Source: Paucibacter sp. KCTC 42545 | GTDB lineage: Bacteria > Pseudomonadota > Gammaproteobacteria > Burkholderiales > Burkholderiaceae_C | Assembly: GCF_001477625.1 (NCBI RefSeq) | Contig: NZ_CP013692.1 | Span: forward strand, 4,278,001 to 4,342,000 | Direction: 5' to 3' | Length of the DNA stretch: 64,000 nt | Shown: positions 1 through 8,413 of the stretch, in pieces | How positions within the stretch are numbered: position 1 is the stretch's first letter | How the letters are laid out: every line of letters begins with the position of its first letter | Notes under the pieces: model-generated | Told to the model about the DNA's origin: nothing | The model's input: only the letters and a program-made list of their open reading frames with translations | Databases searched by the model: none | Translations under genes and position numbers: made by a program

Positions 1-771
1 CGCATGCTGGGAGACAGCCGCATGACGCTCGACTTCATGCTCGTACCCATGCGGGACGACAACGGCCAGATCACGCGCCTGATTGCCTCCGCCATTGACA
101 TCTCTGATCGGCTGGCGGCGCAACGGCGAACCGAAGCCGCACTGCGGGAGCGCACGGTCTTGTTGCAAGAGGTGCATCACCGCGTCAAGAACAATCTGCA
201 AATCATCGCCAGCCTCCTGAACTTGCAGGCACGCAACGCCGGGCCGGGCGCGCAGCAGGCATTGCAAGACAGCCAGAGCCGCGTCATGGCCATGGCCCTC
301 ACCCACCAGCTGCTGTACGAGCGCAATGACTTCTCGATGCTGGAGTTGGGGCCGTATCTGCGGCGCTTGGTGGCCAGCTTGCGCGATGCGCACGGGGAGC
401 TGCTGCGCCGGGTGACGCTGAAGGTTGAGGCGCCAGACTCGGGTTTGAATATCGACCTGAATCTGGCCGTGCCCGTGGCGCTGGTGGTGAACGAATTGCT
501 CACCAATGCGCTCAAGCATGGCTTTGGCGCGGATTTGCACGGCGAGGTCGTGGTGCGTGCGGAAAGAGTGGGCCCACGCATCGCCGTCACGGTGGCGGAT
601 ACCGGCACCGGGCTGCCCGCAGGCTTCGATGTTCACAGCACCAAAACGCTGGGTTTGTGCCTGGTTACGCTGTTGACCGAGCAATTGCGGGCCGAGATTC
701 AATGGCCTGTGGTCGGACAAGCAGGCACCGCCTTCACTCTGCATTTGCCACCGGAGACAAAGTCACCATGA
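1..771 (+). CDS. Sensor histidine kinase, HisKA_2 type (5' end outside window)
   Basis: The reading frame is open from base 1, so the gene starts upstream and only its C-terminal part is seen. It begins in the tail of a PAS domain (DISDRL), followed by the HisKA_2 phosphoacceptor motif EVHHRVKNNLQ and an HATPase domain with an N box (NELLTNALKHG) and G box (ADTGTGLP). Such kinases autophosphorylate the His and pass phosphate to a response regulator. The stop codon overlaps the start of the next gene (ATGA at 768-771), whose product begins with a receiver domain, so the two are almost certainly a translationally coupled kinase/regulator pair. Confidence 0.9.
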   Translation, partial: RMLGDSRMTLDFMLVPMRDDNGQITRLIASAIDISDRLAAQRRTEAALRERTVLLQEVHHRVKNNLQIIASLLNLQARNAGPGAQQALQDSQSRVMAMALTHQLLYERNDFSMLELGPYLRRLVASLRDAHGELLRRVTLKVEAPDSGLNIDLNLAVPVALVVNELLTNALKHGFGADLHGEVVVRAERVGPRIAVTVADTGTGLPAGFDVHSTKTLGLCLVTLLTEQLRAEIQWPVVGQAGTAFTLHLPPETKSP

Positions 772-3194
772 CCACGCCAACGCCCACCATGGACGCCAAG
801 GTCAGGGCTCGTATTCTTGTCGTGGAAGACGAGCGCATCGTTGCCCTGGACCTGAAGCTAACCCTGGAATCACTCGGCTTCCACGTCGTGGGCACGGCCT
901 CGACCCAAGACGAGGCCGTGCTTTTGACAATGTCCTACCAGCCCGACCTGATCCTGATGGACATCAACCTCGGGAACGGGGGCGACGGCATTGTGGCTGC
1001 CGACGAAATTGCACGGTTTGCCGATGTGCCCGTGGTGTTTCTGACGGCTTATGCCGACAACGACATCTTGCGCCGAGCCGGGCAGGTGGCGCCGTATGGC
1101 TATCTGGTCAAGCCGGTCAGGCAGCGCGAACTCAACGCCACGGTGCAAATGGCCTTGGCTCGGGTGCGCGCCTCACGAGGCCGCATGGAGGCCGAACGGC
1201 GCTTACGGCTCGCCCTGGACACCGCCAAAATGGGCGTGGTCACGCTGACGCAGGGAACGGATCTGATCGAGATCGACGGGCACTTCCCGCCCATCGCCGA
1301 CCGCTCGGTGCGCGGCTTGCGCATGGAAGTCAGCGAGTTCCTGCTTCATCTCACCGCGGATGCGCAAGCCAAGGTGCGGCATTTGCTGGAACAAGGCGGT
1401 GACCTGCATTTGGTCACGCGTTGGCAGTTGCCGGGCGCCGATTCGCCCACACGCTGGCTGGAGGTTCATGCCAGCCACTTCGCACAAGAAAGGGCTGTGG
1501 TTGGGATCTGCCGCGATGTGACCGTGCAGGTGGAGCAGGAGGAAGCCTTGCGGCAAGCCAGCGTGGTGTTCGATTCGGCCGCCGACGCGATCCTGATTCT
1601 GGATACCCAAAGCCGTGTCACGACCGCTAACCCAGCCTTCACGCGCCTGACCGGCTGGCCAACGGCCGAGATCCGCGGACGTCATCCCAACGAATTCCTG
1701 CATGCCCGCCGCAGCAGTGACCGCGAATTGCTGGTGGACACCCCGGTGGACTTTCTCGGTCATGCCGAGGTCATGTGCCAGCGCCACGACGGCACGGCCT
1801 TCCCCGCTTGGGAACATGTGGCACCGGTACGCGACGATGCCTTCGTCGTGACCTACCGCGTGCTGACTTTCACCGACATCTCGGCCTTGCGACTGGCGGA
1901 AAGCCGGGTTCGGCATCTGGCTTATCACGACCCATTGACCGGGCTTGGCAATCGCAACAAGCTGCGTGACCTGCTGGGTGGATTGCCCGAGTCGAAAGTG
2001 GACGACGACACGGCCGTGTTGTTCTTCCTGGACCTCGATGGCTTCAAGGTCATCAACGACAGCCTGGGTCACGACGTGGGCGATGCGCTGCTGATCGATA
2101 TTGCCGATCGCATCCGCAGCGTGCTGCGCCAAGGCGATGAAGCCGTGAGGCTGGGTGGCGATGAGTTCGTGCTGCTGATCAGGTCCGGGCGCGACGGCGA
2201 TGTGGACGCACTGGCGCAGCGCCTGCTGGACAAGGTGCGAGACCCCTTGAGCATTGCAGCGGGTTCGAGCGTCCAGGTCTCGGCCAGCATAGGCATAGCC
2301 CTGTACCCGCGTGACGGCAGCACGCCGGACGCCTTGCTGCGCTCGGCCGATATCGCCATGTATGCCGCAAAAGCGGCGGGCCGCAATCGCTATGCCCGCT
2401 ATCACGCCAATATGGCCGAAGCGGCCAACGAGCGCCTGACCATCGAACAAGGCCTGTTGCATGCCATGGCCAACGGTGAGCTGAGCCTGCATTGGCAGCC
2501 GCAGCTCACGCTCGAAGGGCGATCGGTGATCGGTGCGGAGACATTGCTGCGTTGGAATTCCGAGAAGCTGGGGGCGATCAGCCCGGATCGCTTCATTCCG
2601 GTGGCCGAAGAATGCGGGCTGATCCAGGCCCTGGGGCGCTGGGTGCTGCGCCAGGCGCTGACGACCTGGGCGCAGTGGCTGCGTGCTGGCTTGGTGCAAG
2701 GGCGCTTGGCCGTCAATGTGTCGGCGCTGCAGCTGCAGGACAAGCAGTTCATTGAGGATCTGGCGCACGAGCTCGAAGCGGCGCAGCTCAATCCCAAAGA
2801 CCTTGAAATCGAGGTGACGGAAACCGCCTTGCAGCGCGTGCCGAATATCGAGCAAACCCTCGCGCGCATTGCCGAGCTTGGCGTGCGGATTGCACTGGAC
2901 GATTTCGGCACCGGCTACTCGTCCTTGTCGATGCTCAAGCTGCTGCCCCTGCACCGCCTCAAGGTGGACCGCGCCTTTGTGCGAGACGTGGTCGCCAATC
3001 CTTCGGATCAAGCCATCGTGCGCGCCATCGTCGCCATGGCCGACGCCTTAGGCTTAGAGCTTATTGCCGAAGGCGTGGAAGATGAGCGGCAAAGGGATTG
3101 GCTGCTGCACCTCGGCGTTAGCGAAGCTCAGGGCTGGCTGTTTGCCCGCGCCATGAATGCGCCTGACTTCCTGGCTTGGCTGCGCACGCGTTAG
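768..3194 (+). CDS. Response regulator with REC-PAS-GGDEF-EAL domains (c-di-GMP turnover)
   Basis: The 808-residue protein has an N-terminal receiver domain (phosphoacceptor Asp65 in LILMDINL), a PAS sensor region, a GGDEF diguanylate cyclase domain with intact RLGGDEF near residue 463, and an EAL phosphodiesterase domain. A RQGD sequence lies five residues before GGDEF, matching the position of the inhibitory c-di-GMP I-site. The EAL signature reads ETL, but DDFGTGYSSL, LKVDRAFV and IAEGVED are kept, so hydrolysis is still plausible. The start at 768 overlaps the kinase stop codon; an in-frame start at 657 would lie inside the kinase gene. Inferred role: signal-controlled c-di-GMP switch. 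Which activity dominates cannot be read from sequence. Confidence 0.93.
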   Translation: MTTPTPTMDAKVRARILVVEDERIVALDLKLTLESLGFHVVGTASTQDEAVLLTMSYQPDLILMDINLGNGGDGIVAADEIARFADVPVVFLTAYADNDILRRAGQVAPYGYLVKPVRQRELNATVQMALARVRASRGRMEAERRLRLALDTAKMGVVTLTQGTDLIEIDGHFPPIADRSVRGLRMEVSEFLLHLTADAQAKVRHLLEQGGDLHLVTRWQLPGADSPTRWLEVHASHFAQERAVVGICRDVTVQVEQEEALRQASVVFDSAADAILILDTQSRVTTANPAFTRLTGWPTAEIRGRHPNEFLHARRSSDRELLVDTPVDFLGHAEVMCQRHDGTAFPAWEHVAPVRDDAFVVTYRVLTFTDISALRLAESRVRHLAYHDPLTGLGNRNKLRDLLGGLPESKVDDDTAVLFFLDLDGFKVINDSLGHDVGDALLIDIADRIRSVLRQGDEAVRLGGDEFVLLIRSGRDGDVDALAQRLLDKVRDPLSIAAGSSVQVSASIGIALYPRDGSTPDALLRSADIAMYAAKAAGRNRYARYHANMAEAANERLTIEQGLLHAMANGELSLHWQPQLTLEGRSVIGAETLLRWNSEKLGAISPDRFIPVAEECGLIQALGRWVLRQALTTWAQWLRAGLVQGRLAVNVSALQLQDKQFIEDLAHELEAAQLNPKDLEIEVTETALQRVPNIEQTLARIAELGVRIALDDFGTGYSSLSMLKLLPLHRLKVDRAFVRDVVANPSDQAIVRAIVAMADALGLELIAEGVEDERQRDWLLHLGVSEAQGWLFARAMNAPDFLAWLRTR

Positions 3195-3297
3195 GGCCGC
3201 TCAACTCGGGCGCGCGACGCGAAGAGCGGAGCGAAGCTGAACTGAACTAAGTCGGGCAGTGGCGCGCCGAATGCGGCCTTCGCGCACAATCGCCGCC

Positions 3298-3927
3298 ATG
3301 AATTTCTGCCCCTCTCGCGTGCCCCTGCCACAGCCCTCGCCGCGGAGCTTCGGCCTTGCCGCCTTGCTCGTGCCGCTGGCCGCCTGCGCCTTCATGCTGC
3401 TCAGCGCCTGGCTGGCCTATCCGGCCTGGGAGCGGGCCTTTCGCTCCGATGCGTCGCCGGTGTCGTGGTTATCGAGTGCACTCTTGCTGACGCTCTCGGT
3501 GCTGTCTGTGCGTTTGCTGGCCGATGGCGGGCTGCCGCGCTGGCTCGGCATTTGGCTGACGCTTTCCATGCTGGTGTTGGCGCTGGATGAGCAGTTCATG
3601 CTGCATGAGCTCTGGAAGTACCGCTGCCATGAGCTCAGCGCCTGGTGCGAAATCGCCTGGGTGCGCGAATTGCCGATGCGCATGGTGGGCCTGACTGGCG
3701 CCATCACCGTGGCCTTGATGCTGCGCGCTTTGCCGAGGCGGCTGACGCGTGGCCTGCTGCTGGCCGGCATCACTTGCGGGCTGTGGGCGATCGCGGTGGA
3801 CCAGTGGCCCATGCCCTACCCGATTGCGGAACTGGAAGAGGCCTTCGAGGTGCTGGCCGAGTCACTGGTGCTGGCGGCGCTGCTGAGTGTGCCGACGCCT
3901 GCGCCCGGGGCTCAGGTGCAGTCCTGA
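3298..3927 (+). CDS. Hypothetical multi-pass membrane protein
   Basis: Product of 209 residues with about five to six hydrophobic segments spread along its length (first around LAALLVPLAACAFMLLSAWLA). I do not recognise the family. The ATG at 3298 is preferred because the 13 extra residues from an upstream start (3259) are Arg-rich and precede the first hydrophobic segment; no clear ribosome binding site is seen. The gene ends in a 16-bp convergent overlap with the minus-strand SH3 gene. Confidence 0.6.
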   Translation: MNFCPSRVPLPQPSPRSFGLAALLVPLAACAFMLLSAWLAYPAWERAFRSDASPVSWLSSALLLTLSVLSVRLLADGGLPRWLGIWLTLSMLVLALDEQFMLHELWKYRCHELSAWCEIAWVRELPMRMVGLTGAITVALMLRALPRRLTRGLLLAGITCGLWAIAVDQWPMPYPIAELEEAFEVLAESLVLAALLSVPTPAPGAQVQS

Positions 3928-5258
3928 TCTTCCCATTCCCCGGCCCTGAACCATTGGCCTTGAATATTGACGTACCAATTACGGCGCAGCACCAGGTCCA
4001 GCGAGATTTCACCGTATTGCAGCGGCGTTTGCACCTGCATCAGGTCGGCCACGCCGTCACCGTCCAGATCGATCTCGCGCAGGATGATGCGGGGCTTGAG
4101 TCGTTTGACGCGGTCGAGCCGGCTAGCTTCATCCAGGCCTTCCAGGCCGGGCAATTGAGTCGCCGGCTGTGACTGGGTTTTGATCTTCACGCTCTTGTTC
4201 ACCAATTTCTGCGGCAGGGCAAAGCGGGCCAGCACCTCGGTGCTTTCCTTCAGCGCGGGATAGTCGCGCAAGACCTGGAAATCGATGGTGTCGGGCAGCG
4301 CCGAGTCGGAATGCAGATAGTCGGCAATCGCCAAGCTGGCGCCGGTGTAGCGGGCGCCGCAGTAATGGCCTTCGCCGCCCACTTCAAAGGGCAGCTTGCG
4401 CACGGCAGCCGCGCCGACCAAGCCGTTGGCCGCCACCGAGTAGATCTGCAGCGGCGGCGTCAAACTCAAGGCAGCATCACCCACATCCCAGAATCCACTG
4501 ATCCCTTCAATTTCGGGGCCGTTATGGCGCGAGAACCAGGCAATTGGCAGGCCCTTGGGATGGACGCTGATCTTGCTGCCGCCAACTGCGGCCAGGCCAT
4601 CGGCATCGGCCTCCGACACCAGCGCCACGCTGGCGTGGTTGAGGAAGAAGGAGGGGCGTATGGGCGCCGGCTTGATGCTCAGCGCGCGCAACTCAAGCGC
4701 TATGTCCACGGCCGCGCCGCGCTCAATCTCTTGCGCCGGGTTCAGCAAAACGCCCGCCTTCATCAGCTTCTTGGCCGCTTCAAATTCACTCACGGCCGGG
4801 TAATGCACAAAGTCGCCGGCCTGCAAGGTTTTCTTCAAGACCTCCAAACGCAGCGCCGCCGGCGGCAGCAGCGACTGCCCATAAGCCGCCAAGCGATTGG
4901 GCGAGGGTGCCACCCAAAAGGCACGGGCGGGCTCCTTGCTGGTTTGCGCCAAACTCAGCGCTTGCGGCCCCAGCAGATTGCAGGCCGCAAAGCCGGTCTT
5001 GTTGCCGGCGCCGTAACTGATCCGGCACCAACTGCCCTCTCTGGCGATGACATTGACCGGCGTGTTGGTGACCAATTGTTCGAGCGCACGCGCACTTGTG
5101 TTGGCAGCCTCACGCACATTCACCCAGGAGCCGTGGATGAAATGTGGGCCCAAGCCCGCCACCACCGGCTGTGCGGATCCAGGAAACGCGAGCAGCGCCG
5201 CACAGGCAAGGCCGAATACACGACCACCGCCTTGCCAACCCATCGATTTGCCGCTCAT
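3912..5258 (-). CDS. Secreted SH3-domain protein
   Basis: Product of 448 residues with an N-terminal signal peptide (hydrophobic segment VFGLACAALLAFPGSAQ) followed by a bacterial SH3-like stretch (WVNVREAANTSARALEQL ... GSWCRISYGAGNKTGFA). SH3 domains of this type bind cell-wall peptides or act as protein-interaction modules in the periplasm. The rest is not assigned to a family; near the C-terminus, DLDGDGVADLMQV resembles a VCBS/EF-hand-like calcium loop. The gene sits 54 bp downstream of the IS481-family element, which also reads leftward. Confidence 0.65.
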   Translation of the reverse strand: MSGKSMGWQGGGRVFGLACAALLAFPGSAQPVVAGLGPHFIHGSWVNVREAANTSARALEQLVTNTPVNVIAREGSWCRISYGAGNKTGFAACNLLGPQALSLAQTSKEPARAFWVAPSPNRLAAYGQSLLPPAALRLEVLKKTLQAGDFVHYPAVSEFEAAKKLMKAGVLLNPAQEIERGAAVDIALELRALSIKPAPIRPSFFLNHASVALVSEADADGLAAVGGSKISVHPKGLPIAWFSRHNGPEIEGISGFWDVGDAALSLTPPLQIYSVAANGLVGAAAVRKLPFEVGGEGHYCGARYTGASLAIADYLHSDSALPDTIDFQVLRDYPALKESTEVLARFALPQKLVNKSVKIKTQSQPATQLPGLEGLDEASRLDRVKRLKPRIILREIDLDGDGVADLMQVQTPLQYGEISLDLVLRRNWYVNIQGQWFRAGEWEDQDCT

Positions 5259-5336
5259 AGTGCTCGCCCTTGATGCTTAGATGGATGAATGATTCGCCCC
5301 GGATTCTGCCTGCCGTGGGTGAAGGCAAAGGGCGAA

Positions 5337-5342
5337 GCTAGT
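5337..5342. repeat. Left target-site duplication GCTAGT of the IS481-family element
   Basis: Hexamer GCTAGT directly outside the left inverted repeat, identical to 6386-6391. It contains the transposase stop codon on the minus strand. Confidence 0.93.
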
Positions 5343-6288
5343 TGTGAAGAGTCAAGACGTTGTTGCCTGAATCAGGAAGACGGGACATGGGCGGGCGGCA
5401 TCCAATGCCGTGATGCGGTCGATGCCAGTTGTAGTGATGAATCCATCGCGCCAGCGCGCTGGTTCTGTCGCGGGAGTGCTGGTAGGTCTGGCTGTACGCC
5501 CACTCTCGCAGTGCCGATTGAATGAACCGCTCGGCCTTGCCGTTTGTTTGTGGACGGTAGGCCCGCGTGAAGCGATGTTTGATGTTCAACTCAGCGCAGG
5601 CCTGCTTGAAGTCCTTCGACCGGAACGGCGAGCCGTTGTCCGTGAGAAGCGCTCGCACCGTGACACCCAGCCCCGCGTAGTAGCTCACTGAAGCCTGCAG
5701 GAAGGCCACTGCGCTGCTCTTGCGCTCATCGGGGTGAATCTGCGTGAACCCGATGCGGGCGTGGTCATCCACGGCCACAAACAAGACTTCCCAGCCTGCG
5801 CCGCCGAACGTGTCTGCGCGGTTGCCGGTTACGCGATGACTGGGTCGCTCAATACGCCCGAGCTTCTTGGTATCGATGTGCAGCAGATCGCCAGGCGCTT
5901 CATGTTCATAGCGCACGACAGGCTCAGGCGGACGTAGATCGCTGAGCTTGGACAGGCCGGCTCGTCTGAGGACGCGGCTGACGGTGGCCTTGGAAACGTT
6001 CAGGCTGGAGGCAATGCTTGCTTGCAGCATGAACTTGCGGCGCAACTCAACGATGGTAAGCGCCTTGCCGGGGTCAATCGCTCTGGGCGATTTCTGCGGC
6101 CTTGAGGACTTGTCGAACAGGGCGGCTTCGCCTTGAGCAAGGTAGCGCCCAAGCCACTTGCGGGTCGTCATCTCGCTGACACCGAGAGCCTTTGCGGCTT
6201 GCGCCACAGTTTGGCCTCGCAATGTGATGTCCTGAACCATTTCGATTCGACGCACGTAGGTCAATCGGGCATTCTTATGAATGTTCAT
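5338..6288 (-). CDS. IS481-family DDE transposase
   Basis: Product of 316 residues. An N-terminal helix-turn-helix (TVAQAAKALGVSEMTTRKWL) is followed by a second HTH-like segment and an RNase H-like rve catalytic domain with the DDE triad at Asp139 (LLHIDTKKL), Asp217 (LLTDNGSPF) and Glu253 (NGKAERFIQ). Length is typical of the family. The TAG stop codon (5338-5340) is not inside the element: it is supplied by the CTAG core of the target-site duplication, so insertion at NCTAGN completes the gene. Confidence 0.96.
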   Translation of the reverse strand: MNIHKNARLTYVRRIEMVQDITLRGQTVAQAAKALGVSEMTTRKWLGRYLAQGEAALFDKSSRPQKSPRAIDPGKALTIVELRRKFMLQASIASSLNVSKATVSRVLRRAGLSKLSDLRPPEPVVRYEHEAPGDLLHIDTKKLGRIERPSHRVTGNRADTFGGAGWEVLFVAVDDHARIGFTQIHPDERKSSAVAFLQASVSYYAGLGVTVRALLTDNGSPFRSKDFKQACAELNIKHRFTRAYRPQTNGKAERFIQSALREWAYSQTYQHSRDRTSALARWIHHYNWHRPHHGIGCRPPMSRLPDSGNNVLTLHN

Positions 6289-6385
6289 CTGGGTTGTCCT
6301 CCTGAGCTGACTGGGGGTTTGGCGATTTCCAGTCTCTCAGAACCAGTCCGGGTGAACACCCGATACAACCTATTGGAACTTCACA
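5343..6385 (-). mobile_element. IS481-family insertion sequence, complete, 1043 bp
   Basis: Imperfect terminal inverted repeats of about 25 bp bound the element: 5343-5367 begins TGTGAAGAGTCAAGACGTTG and the reverse complement of 6361-6385 begins TGTGAAGTTCCAATAGGTTG. Both ends are flanked by the same hexamer GCTAGT (5337-5342 and 6386-6391), a 6-bp target-site duplication. This matches the NCTAGN target preference and 6-bp duplication known for IS481. The single gene inside encodes a DDE transposase. Intact ends and an intact duplication point to a fairly recent insertion. Confidence 0.95.
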
Positions 6386-6391
6386 GCTAGT
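6386..6391. repeat. Right target-site duplication GCTAGT of the IS481-family element
   Basis: Hexamer GCTAGT directly outside the right inverted repeat. On the minus strand it holds the TAG stop codon of the Lrp-like gene remnant, so the element landed in that stop codon. Confidence 0.93.
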
Positions 6392-6500
6392 TGCCCACCG
6401 GCAGCGCCGTGCGGCTCGCGGCAGGTTGCGACACAAAGCGGGAATGCCCGCCATTACGACCCTGAGTGCGGGTGACCTTACCCAGCAACAGGCATTGGAA
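6387..6500 (-). pseudogene. Remnant of an Lrp/AsnC regulator gene (C-terminal 37 codons)
   Basis: The minus-strand reading frame ends FQCLLLGKVTRTQG ... SRTALPVGN. This matches the last residues of the intact Lrp-like protein encoded at 11418-11888 (FQSLLLGKLTRIQG ... SRTALPVGGL), about 25 of 37 residues identical by eye. Similarity stops abruptly upstream, and nothing resembling the DNA-binding or middle region follows. It is read as the 3' fragment of a second Lrp paralogue or a partial duplication, left after rearrangement; the IS481-family element inserted exactly at its stop codon. Confidence 0.8.
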
Positions 6501-6704
6501 AGCAGCGGTAGACCAGATCAACGCCACGCTTGTGGGGCAACTCCATAGCAAGGGGCGGCCGGGCGCAGTAGCGCAATAAACGCTACAGCCCTGCACGGTC
6601 AGCGAGGGCAACGCAGGCGAGGGCATCAAGCGAAAAATCACTGTGCTGCTACGCCAGCATGTCCGTAACGTCAGAGTCGATGCATCGCTGAGTATCATGT
6701 CCCG

Positions 6705-7505
6705 ATGATGCCGCGCCGTTCATTTCTGCTGCTGATGTGCCTGAGCGTTTGGGCGCTGCACAGCGGCGCTACGGAGCCGGTGCTGCGCGCCTGTGGCCAC
6801 CCGGCCGCGCCACCGATGAGTTGGGATCAGGACGGCCAGCTGACCGGCGTTTGTGTGGCCGCAGCGCGGCGGGCCTTCGCTGCGGTGGGGCTGACACTGC
6901 AGGTGGAACCGCCCACGCCATGGGCGCGCTGCCTGCGGATGGTCGAGACCGGTGAGGTTGACGTCAATCTGTGCGGATTTGTGAACGACAAGCGACTTGA
7001 GCACGCGGTGATGGTGGAGCCTCCGGTCGGCCACAACGAAGCAGTGCTCATCGTGCGCCGCGACAGTGCGCTGGTCTACAAATCCTGGTCCGACCTGAAC
7101 GGCTTACGCATCGGCATGGGGCGCGGGGTCAGTTTCGGGGAAGAGTTCGACGCCTATCTGGCGCAACATACCCAGTTCGATATTGCACTCAGCGAAGCAC
7201 ACAATCTGCAGAAGCTTTTGTTGGGCAGGCTAGACGCCGTCGTCACTGCACGGCATGCGGGCCAGCAACAGATTCGCGCCATCGGCTGCGAAGCACAACT
7301 GCGCATGCTGCCCGGCAAGGTGGTGGACGGCCCGCTGTTCATGCAGATCTCCAAGCGCTCCAAGCACCTAGGCGTGTTGCCACAATTGACGGCCTTCCTG
7401 AAACAGCCGGCCCAGATCGAGTGGGTGCAGGGCCAGCAGACCCGCTTTGAAACGATGTATGCCCAGCTGCATCCGCCGACGCAGCCCAAACTTTGCGGCC
7501 GCTGA
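6705..7505 (+). CDS. Periplasmic substrate-binding protein, SBP_bac_3 type
   Basis: Product of 266 residues with a signal peptide (RRSFLLLMCLSVWALHSGAT) and the fold pattern of extracellular solute-binding family 3 proteins: an early ligand-loop region (PMSWDQDGQLTGVCVAAARRAF), the segment VDVNLCGFVNDKRLE, and LNGLRIGMGRGVSFGEEFD. Family members bind amino acids or act as sensory domains. No ABC permease or ATPase lies nearby, so a stand-alone sensing or orphan role is possible. It may begin at 6705 or the adjacent ATG at 6708. Confidence 0.75.
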   Translation: MMPRRSFLLLMCLSVWALHSGATEPVLRACGHPAAPPMSWDQDGQLTGVCVAAARRAFAAVGLTLQVEPPTPWARCLRMVETGEVDVNLCGFVNDKRLEHAVMVEPPVGHNEAVLIVRRDSALVYKSWSDLNGLRIGMGRGVSFGEEFDAYLAQHTQFDIALSEAHNLQKLLLGRLDAVVTARHAGQQQIRAIGCEAQLRMLPGKVVDGPLFMQISKRSKHLGVLPQLTAFLKQPAQIEWVQGQQTRFETMYAQLHPPTQPKLCGR

Positions 7506-7867
7506 GGCCCTGGTAGTAGCCAGCGCCAAGCTGAAACAGGCGCGCACTGCGCGGGCTTTCTCATTGCACTTTGTCAGTCGGGCGTCGAGGGCCGTACAGC
7601 GCTCGGTATCGGCACGATCCTGATGGTGGCGGGTGGCTGCAAGGTGCCCTGAGCAGCCGTTCGCTGGCCGGCCAAAACATCGTCGCGGAGTAGATGTGGC
7701 CTTGAGGATTAAGGCCAGACGCTCTCGCTTACTCGCGCTTAGATCGCGTGGCCTGGGGGTGGGGCTTGCGGGCAATCCCCTAAGGCACCTTAATCGTGGC
7801 CCGAAAGCCGAGCTGAGATTTCCCACTCTCTGCGCCATGGCGCAGCGGCCAGCTTCCTCAGAGGTGC
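7506..7867. other. Intergenic stretch with one copy of a dispersed 73-bp repeat
   Basis: No gene is supported here. The only structure recognised is the repeat at 7644-7716, which has a second copy at 9399-9471. Short open frames on both strands have no recognisable domains. The stretch belongs to the accessory patchwork between the IS481-family element and the Lrp gene. Confidence 0.6.
7644..7716 (+). repeat. 73-bp dispersed repeat, copy 1
   Basis: Begins GTGCCCTGAGCAGCCGTTCG and ends in the hairpin GGCCTT-gaggatt-AAGGCC. It differs from copy 2 (9399-9471) at only about six positions. Three of these are in the hairpin loop while both stem arms are unchanged, which suggests the hairpin is the conserved part. 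Confidence 0.85.
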
Positions 7868-8392
7868 TCAGTTGTTGTTATCGCTTAGCACCTTCAGGCT
7901 GGCCTTGTCACCGTAGAGCGACTCGTAGTGCAAGGTGATGGACAGTCGCTTGAGCATGGCCGTCAGGGCTTCGGCCGACATGCCGCAGGCCTCATGTCCT
8001 GACAAGACCTGCTGGCGTTGGTTGACTCGGTAGAAGTGCACCAGATTGCCCGTACCCGTGCAGGCCGAACGCAAGCCCAATGCCTTGGCGGCATCGCCGA
8101 TGGTGGCTATGGGTCGCCCGTCGAGCCGAATGTCTGCGTGGCTGACGCGAGCTGGCCCCAGGCCATTGTTTTGCACCAGCACAATCCAATCGCCGTTTTG
8201 CTCGGTGTTGATCTCGGTGTCCAGAATGGGTTGAACCATCAGGCGGTTGTGCTTCTGGATGGCATAGCCCTGCCACAGGGTCGCGGCCAGTGCGCAGACC
8301 GACACGACCATGGTGCGGGTGCGAATGGCCGTCACCGACGCCCACATGCGTGACTTGCCGGGCGCTGGTGTGGAAGCCTTGGAATTGAACAT
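7868..8392 (-). CDS. Hypothetical membrane-anchored protein
   Basis: Product of 174 residues with one N-terminal transmembrane segment (TMVVSVCALAATLWQGYAI after a basic stretch) and a soluble remainder. The family is not recognised. The pattern of a short cytoplasmic tail, one helix and a small beta-rich domain (ADIRLDGRPIATIGDAAKAL) suggests an inner-membrane protein facing the periplasm. It lies 21 bp downstream of the lipoprotein gene on the same strand, so the two probably form an operon of envelope proteins. Confidence 0.55.
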   Translation of the reverse strand: MFNSKASTPAPGKSRMWASVTAIRTRTMVVSVCALAATLWQGYAIQKHNRLMVQPILDTEINTEQNGDWIVLVQNNGLGPARVSHADIRLDGRPIATIGDAAKALGLRSACTGTGNLVHFYRVNQRQQVLSGHEACGMSAEALTAMLKRLSITLHYESLYGDKASLKVLSDNNN

Positions 8393-8413
8393 GCTCTTGT
8401 CTCCGAATATGGG

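Noticed and set aside
1203..3011. 602-codon open frame antisense to the GGDEF-EAL gene
   Set aside because: Antisense to a gene with clear domains; high GC leaves complementary frames open. No domain or start signal.
6387..6698. 103-codon frame as an intact gene
   Set aside because: Only its last 37 codons match Lrp; the rest has no homology pattern and the length does not fit the family.
7644..7716. Integron attC site
   Set aside because: The hairpin lacks the RYYYAAC/GTTRRRY core sites, and no cassette array or integrase is present.
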